NCBI GenBank assembly: GCA_021775875.1
Contig: JAJFHA010000024.1
Coordinates: 1-64,000, forward strand
Source: Hyphomicrobiales bacterium
GTDB lineage: Bacteria; Pseudomonadota; Alphaproteobacteria; Rhizobiales; NORP267
Length of the DNA stretch: 64,000 nucleotides
Reading direction: 5' to 3'
Shown: in pieces, positions 25,871 through 35,047 of the stretch
Position numbering within the stretch: position 1 is the stretch's first letter
Layout: each line of letters begins with the position of its first letter
Position numbers and translations under genes: made by a program
The notes under the pieces: model-generated
Told to the model about the DNA's origin: nothing
Databases searched by the model: none
What the model saw: the letters and a program-made list of their open reading frames with translations, nothing else

Positions 25871-28006
25871 ATGCCAGAAAGATCATTTGCCAAAGAAGTG
25901 AAGCAACTTCGTATTGGCACCGGCGAAGTGTTTGAAGGCGAGGGCATTCTTGCTGTCACCAAAGGGTTGCTGCAATCGGGCATCTCCTATGTGGGCGGTT
26001 ATCAGGGTGCGCCGATTTCTCATCTGACGGACGTATTGAGTGACGCCCAGGATATTCTCGGCGAACTGGGCATCCATCTGGAAACCTGTGCCAACGAAGC
26101 CGGCGCCGTGGCGATGTTGGGTGCGTCGATTAATTACCCGATCCGTGGGGCGGTCACATTCAAATCTATTGTTGGCACCAATGTGGCGTCTGACGCTCTT
26201 TCAAATCTGGCCTCTCCCGGCGTGACCGGCGGCGCACTGATCGTGCTTGGCGAAGATTACGGCGAAGGTTCCAGCATCATCCAGGAACGCACCCATGCCA
26301 TCGCCATGAAATCCCAGGTCTGGCTGCTGGACCCCAAACCAGATCTCACAACAATCGTTGACCTGACCGAGAAAGCATTTGAATTATCGGAAGCCACCAA
26401 CACCCCGGTACTGATGGAGTTGCGGGCGCGGGTTTGTCATATGAGTGGGCGGTTCGAAGCGCGAGACAATGTGGCGGCCGAACATTCGCTGAACAACAAA
26501 ATTGAAACCCCGCATTTCGATCTGAATCATATAAGTCTTCCGCCCGGCACGTATATTCAGGAGAAACTGAAAGTTGATGTGCGGTGGCCAGCGGCGATTA
26601 AGTTTATCAAAGAAAACAAGCTCAACGAATTTCACAAGGGCAAGATCAGGGATACGGGCATTATTCTGCAAGGCGGCATGTATAACGGCGTTGTCCGAGC
26701 GCTTCAGGCATTTGGGTTGGCAGATGAGTTTGGCAATTCCGATATCCCGCTGCTGGTCCTCAACGTGGTTTATCCGCTGGTGCCGGATGAATTGAAAAAA
26801 TTCTGCAAAGACAAGAAAGCGGTTTTGATCGTTGAAGAAGGTCAGCCGAAATTCATGGAACACGAGATCAAATCTCTGGTTCTTGATACTGGCATGAAAA
26901 CCAAAATCTCCGGCAGCGACGTAATGTTGATGGCGGGCGAACTGAATGGCGAAGCCATGTTGCGCGGCATCTCGGCTTTTTTCAAAAAACACAGATCGAA
27001 AGATATCCAAATTGCGCCTGTCGCCCGCGCCGTGAAGGAAATGGACAATGTCCAGGCCAAGGCCGCCGAAATTCTGGGTGAACCAGTACCATTGCGCCCA
27101 CCCGGATTTTGTACCGGCTGTCCGGAGCGGCCTATTTTCGCCGCTATCAAACTTGTCGAAGAACAAATCGGCAAGGTGCATATCAGTGCCGATATCGGGT
27201 GCCATACATTCGCGGCGCTCGCTCCGTTCAACCTGGGAAATACCGTGCTCGGCTACGGACTTGGTCTTGCTTCATCAACCGGTCTGTCCTCGATGATGAG
27301 CCGCAAGGTTGTCTCGATGATGGGGGATGGTGGCTTCTGGCATAACGGCCTCACTACCGGTGTCGCCAACCATGTCTTCAACCAGGACGACGGTGTATTG
27401 ATTGTCGTTTCCAACGGCTATTCATCCGCCACAGGGCATCAGCATATTCCGTCCACTGGAACAAATTCCAGAGATCAGGAAACTGGTATGGAGATAGAAA
27501 CAGCTTTGCGCGGGGTCGGTGTTAAATCTGTTGAGCGGGTGGAAACCTACAATATTGCCAAGATGATGAGCACGCTGAAAAGCGCCATCACCACGAAGAA
27601 AAAAGGCCTCAAGGTCATCATCGCCGAAGGCGAATGCCGGCTGGCCCTCCAGCGCCGGGAAAAACCGAAAATTGCTGCCGCTTTATCGGATGGCAAGCGG
27701 GTCGAGCGGGTGCGCTTCGGGGTCGATGAAGAAAGCTGCACAGGGGATCATGCCTGTATTCGCCTGTCCGGCTGTCCAACCTTGACCATCAAGGAGAGTA
27801 GTGATCCGTTGCGCAAAGACCCGGTGACCCAGGTCACCAACGGCTGCGTCGGGTGCGGCAATTGCGGCGAAGTGGCTCATGCGGCAATTCTCTGCCCTTC
27901 ATTTTATCGGACAACCATTGTCCAGAACCCGAAATTTATGGACCGCGTTTTGTATAGCGTCCGGCGCACAGTGATCGGCTGGATGCAGCGCGGGGAGATG
28001 GCATAA
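25871..28006 (+). CDS. iorA: indolepyruvate:ferredoxin oxidoreductase alpha subunit-like (TPP, Fe-S)
   Basis: A 711-residue 2-oxoacid oxidoreductase subunit. An N-terminal pyrimidine-binding domain (YVGGYQGAPISHLTDVL) is followed by a TPP domain with CTGCPERP and the diphosphate motif GDGGFWHNGLTTGVANH at about 484-500. A C-terminal ferredoxin-like region has cysteines in ESCTGDHACIRLSGCP and NGCVGCGNCGEVAHA. IorA-type enzymes oxidatively decarboxylate arylpyruvates such as indolepyruvate to aryl-acetyl-CoA. GGGAGCG precedes the ATG. The stop overlaps the beta-subunit start (TAATG). Confidence 0.85.
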   Translation: MPERSFAKEVKQLRIGTGEVFEGEGILAVTKGLLQSGISYVGGYQGAPISHLTDVLSDAQDILGELGIHLETCANEAGAVAMLGASINYPIRGAVTFKSIVGTNVASDALSNLASPGVTGGALIVLGEDYGEGSSIIQERTHAIAMKSQVWLLDPKPDLTTIVDLTEKAFELSEATNTPVLMELRARVCHMSGRFEARDNVAAEHSLNNKIETPHFDLNHISLPPGTYIQEKLKVDVRWPAAIKFIKENKLNEFHKGKIRDTGIILQGGMYNGVVRALQAFGLADEFGNSDIPLLVLNVVYPLVPDELKKFCKDKKAVLIVEEGQPKFMEHEIKSLVLDTGMKTKISGSDVMLMAGELNGEAMLRGISAFFKKHRSKDIQIAPVARAVKEMDNVQAKAAEILGEPVPLRPPGFCTGCPERPIFAAIKLVEEQIGKVHISADIGCHTFAALAPFNLGNTVLGYGLGLASSTGLSSMMSRKVVSMMGDGGFWHNGLTTGVANHVFNQDDGVLIVVSNGYSSATGHQHIPSTGTNSRDQETGMEIETALRGVGVKSVERVETYNIAKMMSTLKSAITTKKKGLKVIIAEGECRLALQRREKPKIAAALSDGKRVERVRFGVDEESCTGDHACIRLSGCPTLTIKESSDPLRKDPVTQVTNGCVGCGNCGEVAHAAILCPSFYRTTIVQNPKFMDRVLYSVRRTVIGWMQRGEMA

Positions 28007-29553
28007 TGGCAAAATCAACAAAGGCGCAGCCATTCGGGATTTTGATCGCCGCCCTTGGCGGCGAAGGCGGCGGCGTGCTCGCCAACTGGATCGTCAAAGC
28101 GGTTTCCGAATGCGGATATTATGTGCAATCAACGTCGCTGCCGGGGGTCGCTCAACGCACCGGCGGGACGACTTATTTTATCGAATTTTACCCGGTCCCT
28201 ATTTCCGACCTTGGTGACCAGCGGCCAAACCTGTCCCTGACCCCGATGCCGGGGCGGGTGGATGTGGTGTTGGCGTCCGAACTGATCGAAGCCGCCCGCA
28301 CCGTGCAAAATGGATTTGTTGATCCAAAACGCACAACGCTGATTGCATCATCCCACCGGGTTTTTGCGATTGCGGAAAAAGCCGCGATGGGTGACGGCAC
28401 TTTCGATATTGGCCCGGCCTTGAAGGCTTGCAATGAAATGGCCAAACGCGCGGTTCTGTTCGATATGGAAGAAATGGCCGCTGAAGCAGGGACGGTCATT
28501 TCATCCGTCCTTCTGGGTGGTCTTGCCGGCACAGGTGTTGTTCCGATTGACCCGAATAAATTCGAAGAAGTGATCTCAAATTCGGGTCGCGCCGCCAAAG
28601 CCAGTCTCGCCGGGTTCAGGCTCGGTTATGATGCGGTGACCAACAAGAGCACGGCGTCAACACCTTTGGCTGCGGTTCCAGATGTGGGCAATGTGTCGGC
28701 GCGTCTCCGCGAACGGCTCGAAGGGGAATGGCCCATCGAAGCACAATATATCGGCATGTCTGCCCTCGCTCGCCTGACCGATTATCAAAACGAAAAATAT
28801 GCCGGACTGTTTCTCGACCGAATGGCGCCGATTGTCACTTTGGACAAAGAGAAGGGCGGCGCGCGCCAGGGCTGGAATATAACCAAGGAAACGGCCCGCT
28901 ATCTTGCCCTGCGCATGAGCTATGAAGACATTATGCGGGTCGCTTATTTGAAAACTCGCAAATCCCGTTACGACCGGATCCGGGACGAGGCGCTCGCCAA
29001 AAATTCTGAACCGGTCCAGGTGCGGGAATATCTAAAACCGGGTCCAGAAGAATTATGCGCCATTTTGCCGGAAGGTATCGGCAATTGGTTGCTCAACCGG
29101 GTCCGCCGAAACGGCAACGAAGCTCGCTTCCATGTCGGCATGCATGTGCGCTCCGATACCATTACCGGCTTTATCACCATGCGGTTGCTGGCCGCCCTGC
29201 GTCGCTTGCGTAAAACCTCATGGCGCTTCAAACAGGAAACCAGATTGATCGAATCCTGGTTAGCGACGGTCCAGAAGGCGGGCGCGGTCAATTACAAATT
29301 CGGCGTTGAAGTTGCGGAATGTGCCCGTCTGATCAAGGGCTATGGTAATACTTATCGCCGGGGTCTGGAAAATTTCAACAGCATCATGGATGAAATTGTC
29401 GCGCCGGCGCTTTCCGCTGGCCGCAATGGTGCCAAAGCTGTGGCAGAGGCCAGAGATGCGGCCCTTGCCGATTCAGAAGGTAAGGCGCTCGCTGGAATTA
29501 TCCCGTCGGCTGGGCCGGTTGAAAAAACAATTGGTGGCAGATTGCTGCAATAA
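28006..29553 (+). CDS. iorB: indolepyruvate oxidoreductase beta subunit-like, with C-terminal extension
   Basis: A 515-residue protein. Residues 1-200 match the gamma-type domain of pyruvate/indolepyruvate oxidoreductases: ALGGEGGGVLANWIVKA, STSLPGVAQRTGGTTYFIEF and VVLASELIEAARTVQNGF. A long, largely helical C-terminal extension (about 220-515) is of the kind found in proteobacterial IorB proteins. It pairs with the alpha subunit encoded immediately upstream and coupled by overlapping codons. It would complete an arylpyruvate-to-arylacetyl-CoA step feeding the aromatic cluster. Confidence 0.85.
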   Translation: MAKSTKAQPFGILIAALGGEGGGVLANWIVKAVSECGYYVQSTSLPGVAQRTGGTTYFIEFYPVPISDLGDQRPNLSLTPMPGRVDVVLASELIEAARTVQNGFVDPKRTTLIASSHRVFAIAEKAAMGDGTFDIGPALKACNEMAKRAVLFDMEEMAAEAGTVISSVLLGGLAGTGVVPIDPNKFEEVISNSGRAAKASLAGFRLGYDAVTNKSTASTPLAAVPDVGNVSARLRERLEGEWPIEAQYIGMSALARLTDYQNEKYAGLFLDRMAPIVTLDKEKGGARQGWNITKETARYLALRMSYEDIMRVAYLKTRKSRYDRIRDEALAKNSEPVQVREYLKPGPEELCAILPEGIGNWLLNRVRRNGNEARFHVGMHVRSDTITGFITMRLLAALRRLRKTSWRFKQETRLIESWLATVQKAGAVNYKFGVEVAECARLIKGYGNTYRRGLENFNSIMDEIVAPALSAGRNGAKAVAEARDAALADSEGKALAGIIPSAGPVEKTIGGRLLQ

Positions 29554-29574
29554 TCATCTGCGCGGCAGAAATAT

Positions 29575-30912
29575 TTATCTTCCCAGATTGGGCAGCCAAA
29601 GCGCAATGTCCGGCCAGATAATAAGCAACCCGACCAACACCATGGCGCAGGCCATGAACGGGATTGCGGCCATATAAATATCGCGCATGGTAGTGTCCGG
29701 CGACGAGACGCCTTTCATCACAAATAGCAGCAGCCCAAAGGGCGGCGTGGTGAAACTGATTTCGAGCGCCAATAAAACAATGACCGCGAACCAGATCAGG
29801 TCGAATCCGAGCTGGGTTGCGAGTGGGAAAAAGATCGGCACTGTCAGCAGCATCATGGAAAGCTGGTCCATGAACATCCCCAGCACCAGTAATATTCCGA
29901 ACATAATCAGCAACATGGTGATGGCATCAAAATCAAACCCGGTGGCCCAGCGGATCAACCCGGAACTGGCGCCGGAAAATGCCAGTAGTGCGGAAAAAGT
30001 CGCGGAGCCGAAAATAATCAGCAACGCCATCGTCGTAACTTTCAGCGCACCGGTGACGGATTTAACAATCGAATTCCAGGTGAGCTTGCGATAAATCATT
30101 GCCAGTATCAGCACACCGAGGCAGCCAAAGGCGGCGGATTCCGATGGCGTCGCCCAGCCATTCAGGATCATCAGAATTACCCCGATGACAATGGAGATCA
30201 TGGGCGCGACATCCATGGTCAATAGTCGCAATTTTTGCAGCCACGAAATCCGCTCAACCTCATAGGAAGGCGCTGCATCGGGGTCAATCAGACACATCGC
30301 CAAAATCAGTATTGCGTAAAAGCTTGCCAGAACCAGACCGGGCACGACGCCGGCTATCAGCAATCGGCCCACATCCAGATTGGCCAATGTCGCCAGCAAC
30401 ACCGCGAGCGCCGATGGTGGAATAAGCATGGCCAGCCCACCGGTACCCAAAATCGGGCCGATCGCCATATGCTTCTTGTAACCGCGCTTTTCCATTTCCG
30501 GAACCATCAGCGATCCGAGCAGGGCGGTAGACCCCATTGACGAACCGGACAGGGTGGCAAACGCGGTGCCGCCCGCAACGGTTACAAACGACAGCCGCGC
30601 CGGGAGACGTCCCATCAATTGATCAATGGCCGAGAACATTCGGTTGGCGAGGCCGGTGAAGAAAAATATCTCTCCCATCAGCAGAAACATCGGGACCGGC
30701 ATCAGGTTGAAAGTGGTGACTGTAGGGATCGCATTATTGGCGAGTTGGCCGATGCCGCGCGACATCTGGGTCAACAGATCGCCGTTGCCGCCCATAAAAT
30801 ATGTCGCGCCGATCATGTTGGCAGCAAGAAATGCTAGTGCAATCGGCACACCGACAAACATGAAAGCGAGCACGGTTCCGAGCAGGAAGAAAAGTGCAAA
30901 ATACCATTCCAT
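29575..30912 (-). CDS. dctM: TRAP transporter large permease (DctM)
   Basis: A 445-residue multi-helix permease of the DctM family (ion transporter superfamily). It contains FMFVGVPIALAFLAANMIG near the N-terminus, SGSSMGSTALLGSLMVPEM and LIPPSALAVLLA, all typical DctM segments. With the small subunit and binding protein encoded upstream it forms a sodium-driven, binding-protein-dependent importer for organic acids. It is the last gene of a three-gene minus-strand operon and converges on iorB with 21 bases between stops. Confidence 0.92.
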   Translation of the reverse strand: MEWYFALFFLLGTVLAFMFVGVPIALAFLAANMIGATYFMGGNGDLLTQMSRGIGQLANNAIPTVTTFNLMPVPMFLLMGEIFFFTGLANRMFSAIDQLMGRLPARLSFVTVAGGTAFATLSGSSMGSTALLGSLMVPEMEKRGYKKHMAIGPILGTGGLAMLIPPSALAVLLATLANLDVGRLLIAGVVPGLVLASFYAILILAMCLIDPDAAPSYEVERISWLQKLRLLTMDVAPMISIVIGVILMILNGWATPSESAAFGCLGVLILAMIYRKLTWNSIVKSVTGALKVTTMALLIIFGSATFSALLAFSGASSGLIRWATGFDFDAITMLLIMFGILLVLGMFMDQLSMMLLTVPIFFPLATQLGFDLIWFAVIVLLALEISFTTPPFGLLLFVMKGVSSPDTTMRDIYMAAIPFMACAMVLVGLLIIWPDIALWLPNLGR

Positions 30913-30943
30913 GGCCTACGCGCTCCCGGGCGCGTTGAAGGCC

Positions 30944-31438
30944 CTATTCATGAACCCCGGCTTCGCCGGTATGAAGGGTCTCTGGTCCCCAAACGAATCG
31001 TGAAAATTGCACCGCCATCAGCCCAAAACAGATGGGCATGGCACCAAGTAGCAACCATTTAGGCATGTCCAGAGAGCGCATGTCGACATCGTTGCGCACA
31101 TACGCCTTGATCGTAGCGGCCCCTGTATACCAGACCAAGGTCAGGCAGATCAGAATGCACAAGGCAGCAACCAGTCTGGAAAATTTGGGAGCCAGCGTCT
31201 CGGGTAAAGCCGCCGTCAGCATTTCAATAAAAACATGGCCCTTGATGCGCACCAGCCAGGGTGATGCCATCATGGCGATGTATAGAAGGCCGTATTCGGT
31301 GAATGTGAAAATATGAGACGAGCCGGAAAAACCAAACGTGCGAGCGGTTGCCTGAAAGACAATCGCCACCATGATGGCGACCAGATATATGCCTGCCAGA
31401 ATGGCCAGCAGATCACATATCCGGTCTATCACGCGCAT
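30944..31438 (-). CDS. dctQ: TRAP transporter small permease (DctQ)
   Basis: A 164-residue four-helix membrane protein of the DctQ family, with GFSGSSHIFTFTEYGLLYIA and RIKGHVFIEMLTAALP, the conserved segment following helix 2. It lies between dctP and dctM with gaps of about 30 bases, as expected for a TRAP operon. Confidence 0.88.
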   Translation of the reverse strand: MRVIDRICDLLAILAGIYLVAIMVAIVFQATARTFGFSGSSHIFTFTEYGLLYIAMMASPWLVRIKGHVFIEMLTAALPETLAPKFSRLVAALCILICLTLVWYTGAATIKAYVRNDVDMRSLDMPKWLLLGAMPICFGLMAVQFSRFVWGPETLHTGEAGVHE

Positions 31439-31470
31439 CGGTTGTTCCGACCCGTATCTGGTTTATTTGC

Positions 31471-32472
31471 CTATTCGCCGTAATAAAGCGAACGCAGACC
31501 TTCGTAATGTTCCATGCCGTCCATTTCTTCCAGGCGACCGCGCATCCGCGCCCATGCAGCATCATCGGCTGTGCGCTGATAGAGCGCCGCAGCTTCGCCG
31601 GTCATGGCCACAAATTCCATGCCGTTTGCCTGCAAGGTTGCTTCATCGGAAACCCGGTTAGCCTGACGGGCATCGTAAGAGCGTTGTTCCCATTCGATCA
31701 CCACTTCATTGATCAGGGCCTGCGATTCAGCGGACAATGCGTTCCACGAATCTAGGTTCATAATCACGCCAATATCCGTATTGTAGAAGCTGGGATCAAC
31801 GCGGTAATTGAGGAACTGGTCCCATTTCAGATCAATCAGGCCGATGGAGGTCCATGCGGTAGATTCGACAACGCCTTTTTCAAGCGCCGAATAAACTTCG
31901 GTCGAAGGCATCGAAGATGTCGTCGCGTTGAGCGCTTCAAAGAAAGCGTGATAAATCGGGTTATCGCGCAATTTGACGCCGGTCAGGTCGAGCATGCCGT
32001 TGCTGTCAAAGACGGGTGCATTGACGGAATAGATGTGGAAATTGACACCACCATCGATCCAGCCCAGATGTCTGACATTGAAACGAGCCTGATGAATTTC
32101 ATCCATCAATGCCGCACCGCCATTGGCACGCGCTTCCATCGGGGTGACCCGGGCTGCGACCATGGCATCAATTTCAGGAACTGACGCGCCGTAAAAACTT
32201 CCTGGTGTATGGATCATGTCCACGACCCCTTCGCGTACCGCGCCAGGTTGTTCAAACATGCCGATAGCTTCAGGGCCGCCGCGCACTTCAACTTCAAGAA
32301 TGCCTGCGCCGCGTTCATTCAGATCGTCGATCATGGCCAGGAAGGTTTTGGTATAAACAAGAAAGGTCGGAAACGCGTGGACCGCTGTAATCTTGTCCAC
32401 GGCCAAAGCCGGGCCGCTCATCACCATGGCCGAAAGGCCGACGGCGGAAAAAAATGTTTTCAGAAATTTCAT
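31471..32472 (-). CDS. dctP: TRAP transporter substrate-binding protein (DctP)
   Basis: A 333-residue periplasmic binding protein. A Sec signal peptide of about 24 residues (hydrophobic core, ending GPALA) precedes VDKITAVHAFPTFLVYTKTF. The DctP-family receptor region LTGVKLRDNPIYHAFFEALN contains the conserved arginine that usually grips the substrate carboxylate. GGGAG upstream of the ATG at 32472 fixes this start against the longer frame. The operon is preceded at 32620-32637 by a palindrome matching those beside the TetR gene, so uptake is probably controlled with the catabolic genes. An aromatic or indolic acid is a plausible ligand (inference). Confidence 0.9.
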   Translation of the reverse strand: MKFLKTFFSAVGLSAMVMSGPALAVDKITAVHAFPTFLVYTKTFLAMIDDLNERGAGILEVEVRGGPEAIGMFEQPGAVREGVVDMIHTPGSFYGASVPEIDAMVAARVTPMEARANGGAALMDEIHQARFNVRHLGWIDGGVNFHIYSVNAPVFDSNGMLDLTGVKLRDNPIYHAFFEALNATTSSMPSTEVYSALEKGVVESTAWTSIGLIDLKWDQFLNYRVDPSFYNTDIGVIMNLDSWNALSAESQALINEVVIEWEQRSYDARQANRVSDEATLQANGMEFVAMTGEAAALYQRTADDAAWARMRGRLEEMDGMEHYEGLRSLYYGE

Positions 32473-32619
32473 GACTAGTCTCCCAAATTTGCGGGTCTGT
32501 TTTGCCCGCTTATCAGATAAGTTGACGCGAAGAGATCGCCGTCTCTCTGGTCGGGTTTTCGAGCCTGAAGGCTCCAATCCAATTTGAGCTTAGGATAAGG
32601 GGCATCACCCGGCAATCAA

Positions 32620-32637
32620 TTTTACGATTTTGTAAAA
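32620..32637. promoter_or_regulatory. candidate TetR operator upstream of the TRAP operon
   Basis: Perfect palindrome TTTTAC-GATTTT-GTAAAA, about 150 bases upstream of dctP and overlapping the end of the EthD gene. It has the same half-sites and 6-base centre as the site at 34024-34041 next to the TetR gene. Confidence 0.55.
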
Positions 32638-33329
32638 CCATAACGCCGGTTCATGGCGTGGTGGGTGGATCCATTGAAGGGCGGAAATGTTTTTGTATCC
32701 GCTCGCAAGTCTGGCATCACATCAGACGACATCGCTTTGTTCAAGGCATCCAGATTGTCAAAGACAACTTCGTTGCCAAGTTCAACACCGGATCGAGGCA
32801 GATCTCCAATATCAATGCCTCGAGGCAGGTAGCAGAATACGTTTCTGACATCTGGGAACCGCGCCAGAATAGGTGGATGATTGTCCACATAAATCTGGCG
32901 GAACTTGGCGGCATTTGCGATCGGTGAAAAATACCGGATCACAAATGATAGCCCGGCATGGCGGGTTTCTGGCGCCGGTACATCTTTGATAGGGGTCGTG
33001 ACAATCTCATACACGTCAAAGCTGGCAGCAATGCCGTCGATCCCGGATGGGTCATCCATGAACGCTGTGCGGAAAGTATCTGAGCTGGCAAATCCCGATA
33101 GAATTTCCGGATCATCAGACGTGAAATGAATCATCGCTGCCGGGCCCGGACCGTCATCAAAATGCAGAACGTCACCGGGAGCCGGGGTCATGATTTCCGG
33201 CTGTAGCAATCCCGGAATATCGCAAATTTTGTCCAGCGCGGACGAAAATAACCAGTTCATAAAAGGTGCTTCCCAGGCTTTACCCTGGTCGTTATATGTC
33301 TCGTAAGTAGCGATCATGCGATAGGACAT
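32622..33329 (-). CDS. EthD-domain dimeric alpha/beta-barrel protein
   Basis: A 235-residue protein. The C-terminal half has YVDNHPPILARFPDVRN, the EthD-type segment of ferredoxin-like alpha/beta barrels. The N-terminal half looks like a second, diverged ferredoxin-like unit, so the chain may form an intramolecular barrel. EthD-family proteins occur in degradation operons but often lack a defined reaction. It lies 28 bases after the TetR gene in the same direction and is probably co-transcribed with it. The ATG at 33329 is the most sensible start, though its ribosome-binding site is weak. Confidence 0.7.
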   Translation of the reverse strand: MSYRMIATYETYNDQGKAWEAPFMNWLFSSALDKICDIPGLLQPEIMTPAPGDVLHFDDGPGPAAMIHFTSDDPEILSGFASSDTFRTAFMDDPSGIDGIAASFDVYEIVTTPIKDVPAPETRHAGLSFVIRYFSPIANAAKFRQIYVDNHPPILARFPDVRNVFCYLPRGIDIGDLPRSGVELGNEVVFDNLDALNKAMSSDVMPDLRADTKTFPPFNGSTHHAMNRRYGFTKS

Positions 33330-33357
33330 AAGGTGGTCAGGGGACTCCCGTTTCCTG

Positions 33358-33933
33358 TCAGGCGCGTGGCTGCATGCCTTCAAAGGTCAGCTTGAAATAA
33401 GTGTCGGTGATTTCTTCGAGCGATTGGTGTTTTTCAGGATCAAACCAGCGTGACAACCAGTTACACATGCCAAGAATGGCGTAAGAGACAAGTTTAGCAT
33501 CAAGGTCTGCGCGGAACGCGCCGGTGGCTTGCCCGTCTTCCACCAATTTGCACCACATATCGCCATAGCGTTGCCAGATATCGCGTAATTCCTCGAATTT
33601 TTTATCGTCGCTGAACAAATGATCTTCGCGCAACGCCACACTCATTTCCAGATAGCGCGGGTTATAGGCATTTACATGACTGCGGATCGCATTCATCAGC
33701 TTTTCATTGCCGGGAACATTGCTTTTGAGAATGTCTTCAATGCCGGTCAGCAATTCCCGGCTCGACGGGACGATGATCTCAAGCAAAATATCGTGGCGGC
33801 CCTTGAAGTAATAGTAAATTGCTTCGCGCTTGATACCCACTTCGCGGGCAATGTCTTCAAGCGAAGTTTGGGTAACACCCTTACGCTCAAACACCTCGGT
33901 TGCCCGCTGTAATATCTCGCTTCGCCGTCCCAT
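33358..33933 (-). CDS. TetR-family transcriptional regulator
   Basis: A 191-residue regulator with an N-terminal helix-turn-helix (TSLEDIAREVGIKREAIYYYF, split as TSLEDIAREVG and IKREAIYYYFKG, residues about 23-45) and a C-terminal TetR_C-type ligand domain. It is divergent from the maoC-thiolase-hyuAB operon. Two palindromes lie between the two genes and a third lies before the TRAP operon. It probably represses both until an aromatic acid or acyl-CoA ligand binds. The EthD gene follows in the same direction. Confidence 0.9.
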   Translation of the reverse strand: MGRRSEILQRATEVFERKGVTQTSLEDIAREVGIKREAIYYYFKGRHDILLEIIVPSSRELLTGIEDILKSNVPGNEKLMNAIRSHVNAYNPRYLEMSVALREDHLFSDDKKFEELRDIWQRYGDMWCKLVEDGQATGAFRADLDAKLVSYAILGMCNWLSRWFDPEKHQSLEEITDTYFKLTFEGMQPRA

Positions 33934-34002
33934 GCTTCTAGCTTTCCGAAAATTTCAGGTTTGCACCATGATAGAATGTTGAGACGCGCCTGCACAGAGA
34001 AA

Positions 34003-34018
34003 TTTACAGGTGTGTAAA
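34003..34018. promoter_or_regulatory. candidate TetR operator, site 1
   Basis: Palindrome TTTAC-AGGTGT-GTAAA in the divergent region between the TetR gene and the maoC operon. Its centre is 22 bases, about two helical turns, from site 2. Confidence 0.6.
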
Positions 34019-34023
34019 ATTTG

Positions 34024-34041
34024 TTTTACAGGTGCGTAAAA
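34024..34041. promoter_or_regulatory. candidate TetR operator, site 2
   Basis: Perfect TTTTAC-AGGTGC-GTAAAA, same side of the helix as site 1, about 100 bases before the first maoC-type start. Confidence 0.6.
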
Positions 34042-34139
34042 TTTGGATATGAGAATGGTTGTAGATACCGTCAGATCTACTCAATTTTCAGGGTTTTGGC
34101 CATTAAGCCAGGGTTATGATTTCAAGACCGGAGGCGACC

Positions 34140-34583
34140 ATGTGGGATACAGCCTTGATAGGCAAAGAATATGCGCCCTTCGATGCGGGTGTGGATACGG
34201 CGCAGATAGCCGCCTTTGCAGCCTCTATTGGTGAAGACGATCCGATATACCGGGAGGAAGCTGCAGCCAGGGCGGCAGGATATCCGGCAATCCCGGCACC
34301 GCTCACATTCCCATTTTCGCTGATGATGGTTGCGGGACAATCGTTTCTCGTCCACGCCGACCTGGATATCCCGATCCCGAAAACGGTTCACGGCGAACAA
34401 TGGTTTGATTTTCACAATAATCTTTACGCGGGCGATGTTGTGACCGGCCAGCAGAAAATTGCCGACATGTTCGAGAAAAAAGGCGGCGCGCTGCAATTCA
34501 TTATCACCGAAACACGCATGGATAATCAGGATGGGGTCCATATCTGCGACCTCAGAACATCCGTCGTTGTTCTAAATAATTAG
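34140..34583 (+). CDS. MaoC-like protein, FAS1-type dehydratase N-terminal-domain half
   Basis: A 147-residue hot-dog-fold protein resembling the N-terminal MaoC dehydratase-like domain: ASIGEDDPIYREEAAARAAG and YPAIPAPLTFPFSLMM. GGAGG lies about seven bases before the ATG at 34140. It is followed nine bases later by a canonical MaoC hydratase gene. Paired half-proteins of this kind form heterodimeric enoyl-CoA hydratases. It opens the large plus-strand operon downstream of the TetR sites. Confidence 0.78.
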   Translation: MWDTALIGKEYAPFDAGVDTAQIAAFAASIGEDDPIYREEAAARAAGYPAIPAPLTFPFSLMMVAGQSFLVHADLDIPIPKTVHGEQWFDFHNNLYAGDVVTGQQKIADMFEKKGGALQFIITETRMDNQDGVHICDLRTSVVVLNN

Positions 34584-34592
34584 GAGCGCCCG

Positions 34593-35012
34593 GTGACCAA
34601 ATTGACATACGACCAAATCACAATCGGCGACACATTGCCGCCCGTCGAAATCGGTCCGGTGACGCGTGAAGACATCGCAGCTTTCGCGAGAGCATCCGGC
34701 GACCCGAGCCCGATCCATCTTGATGATGAAATCGCCCGCTCCAGCGGATTGCCCGGTATAATCATCCATGGCATGTTCAATATGGCCGTGCTTGGGCGAT
34801 TGCTGACAGACTGGGCAGGCCAGACCCGGATAAAATCTTTCTCGAACAGATTTGCCGCAATGGCGGTTCCGGGAGACACGATTACCTGTCGCGGCAAGGT
34901 TGCAGACAAAAGCGATTTGGGCGGCAAAAATCTGGTTGATCTTGATATCGAGGCGATCAATCAAAAGGGCGATGTGTTGCTCACCGGCAAAGCGGTTATT
35001 GCGCTTTCCTGA
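34593..35012 (+). CDS. MaoC-like enoyl-CoA hydratase, catalytic half
   Basis: A 139-residue hot-dog-fold protein. It carries the hydratase motif ASGDPSPIHLDDEIAR with Asp37 and His42 as the catalytic pair, followed by GIIIHGMF. It starts with GTG preceded by GGAG. With the previous gene it probably forms a heteromeric hydratase for an unsaturated (possibly aryl) acyl-CoA such as 2-aminocinnamoyl-CoA (inference from the cluster). Confidence 0.82.
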   Translation: MTKLTYDQITIGDTLPPVEIGPVTREDIAAFARASGDPSPIHLDDEIARSSGLPGIIIHGMFNMAVLGRLLTDWAGQTRIKSFSNRFAAMAVPGDTITCRGKVADKSDLGGKNLVDLDIEAINQKGDVLLTGKAVIALS

Positions 35013-35047
35013 GACAGGACACAGGCAGATACAGGAGTATGGTTTAG

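Noticed and set aside
26384-27205. 273-codon minus-strand open frame inside iorA
   Set aside because: It lies wholly antisense to a well-supported gene and has a composition typical of a shadow frame, with no domain.
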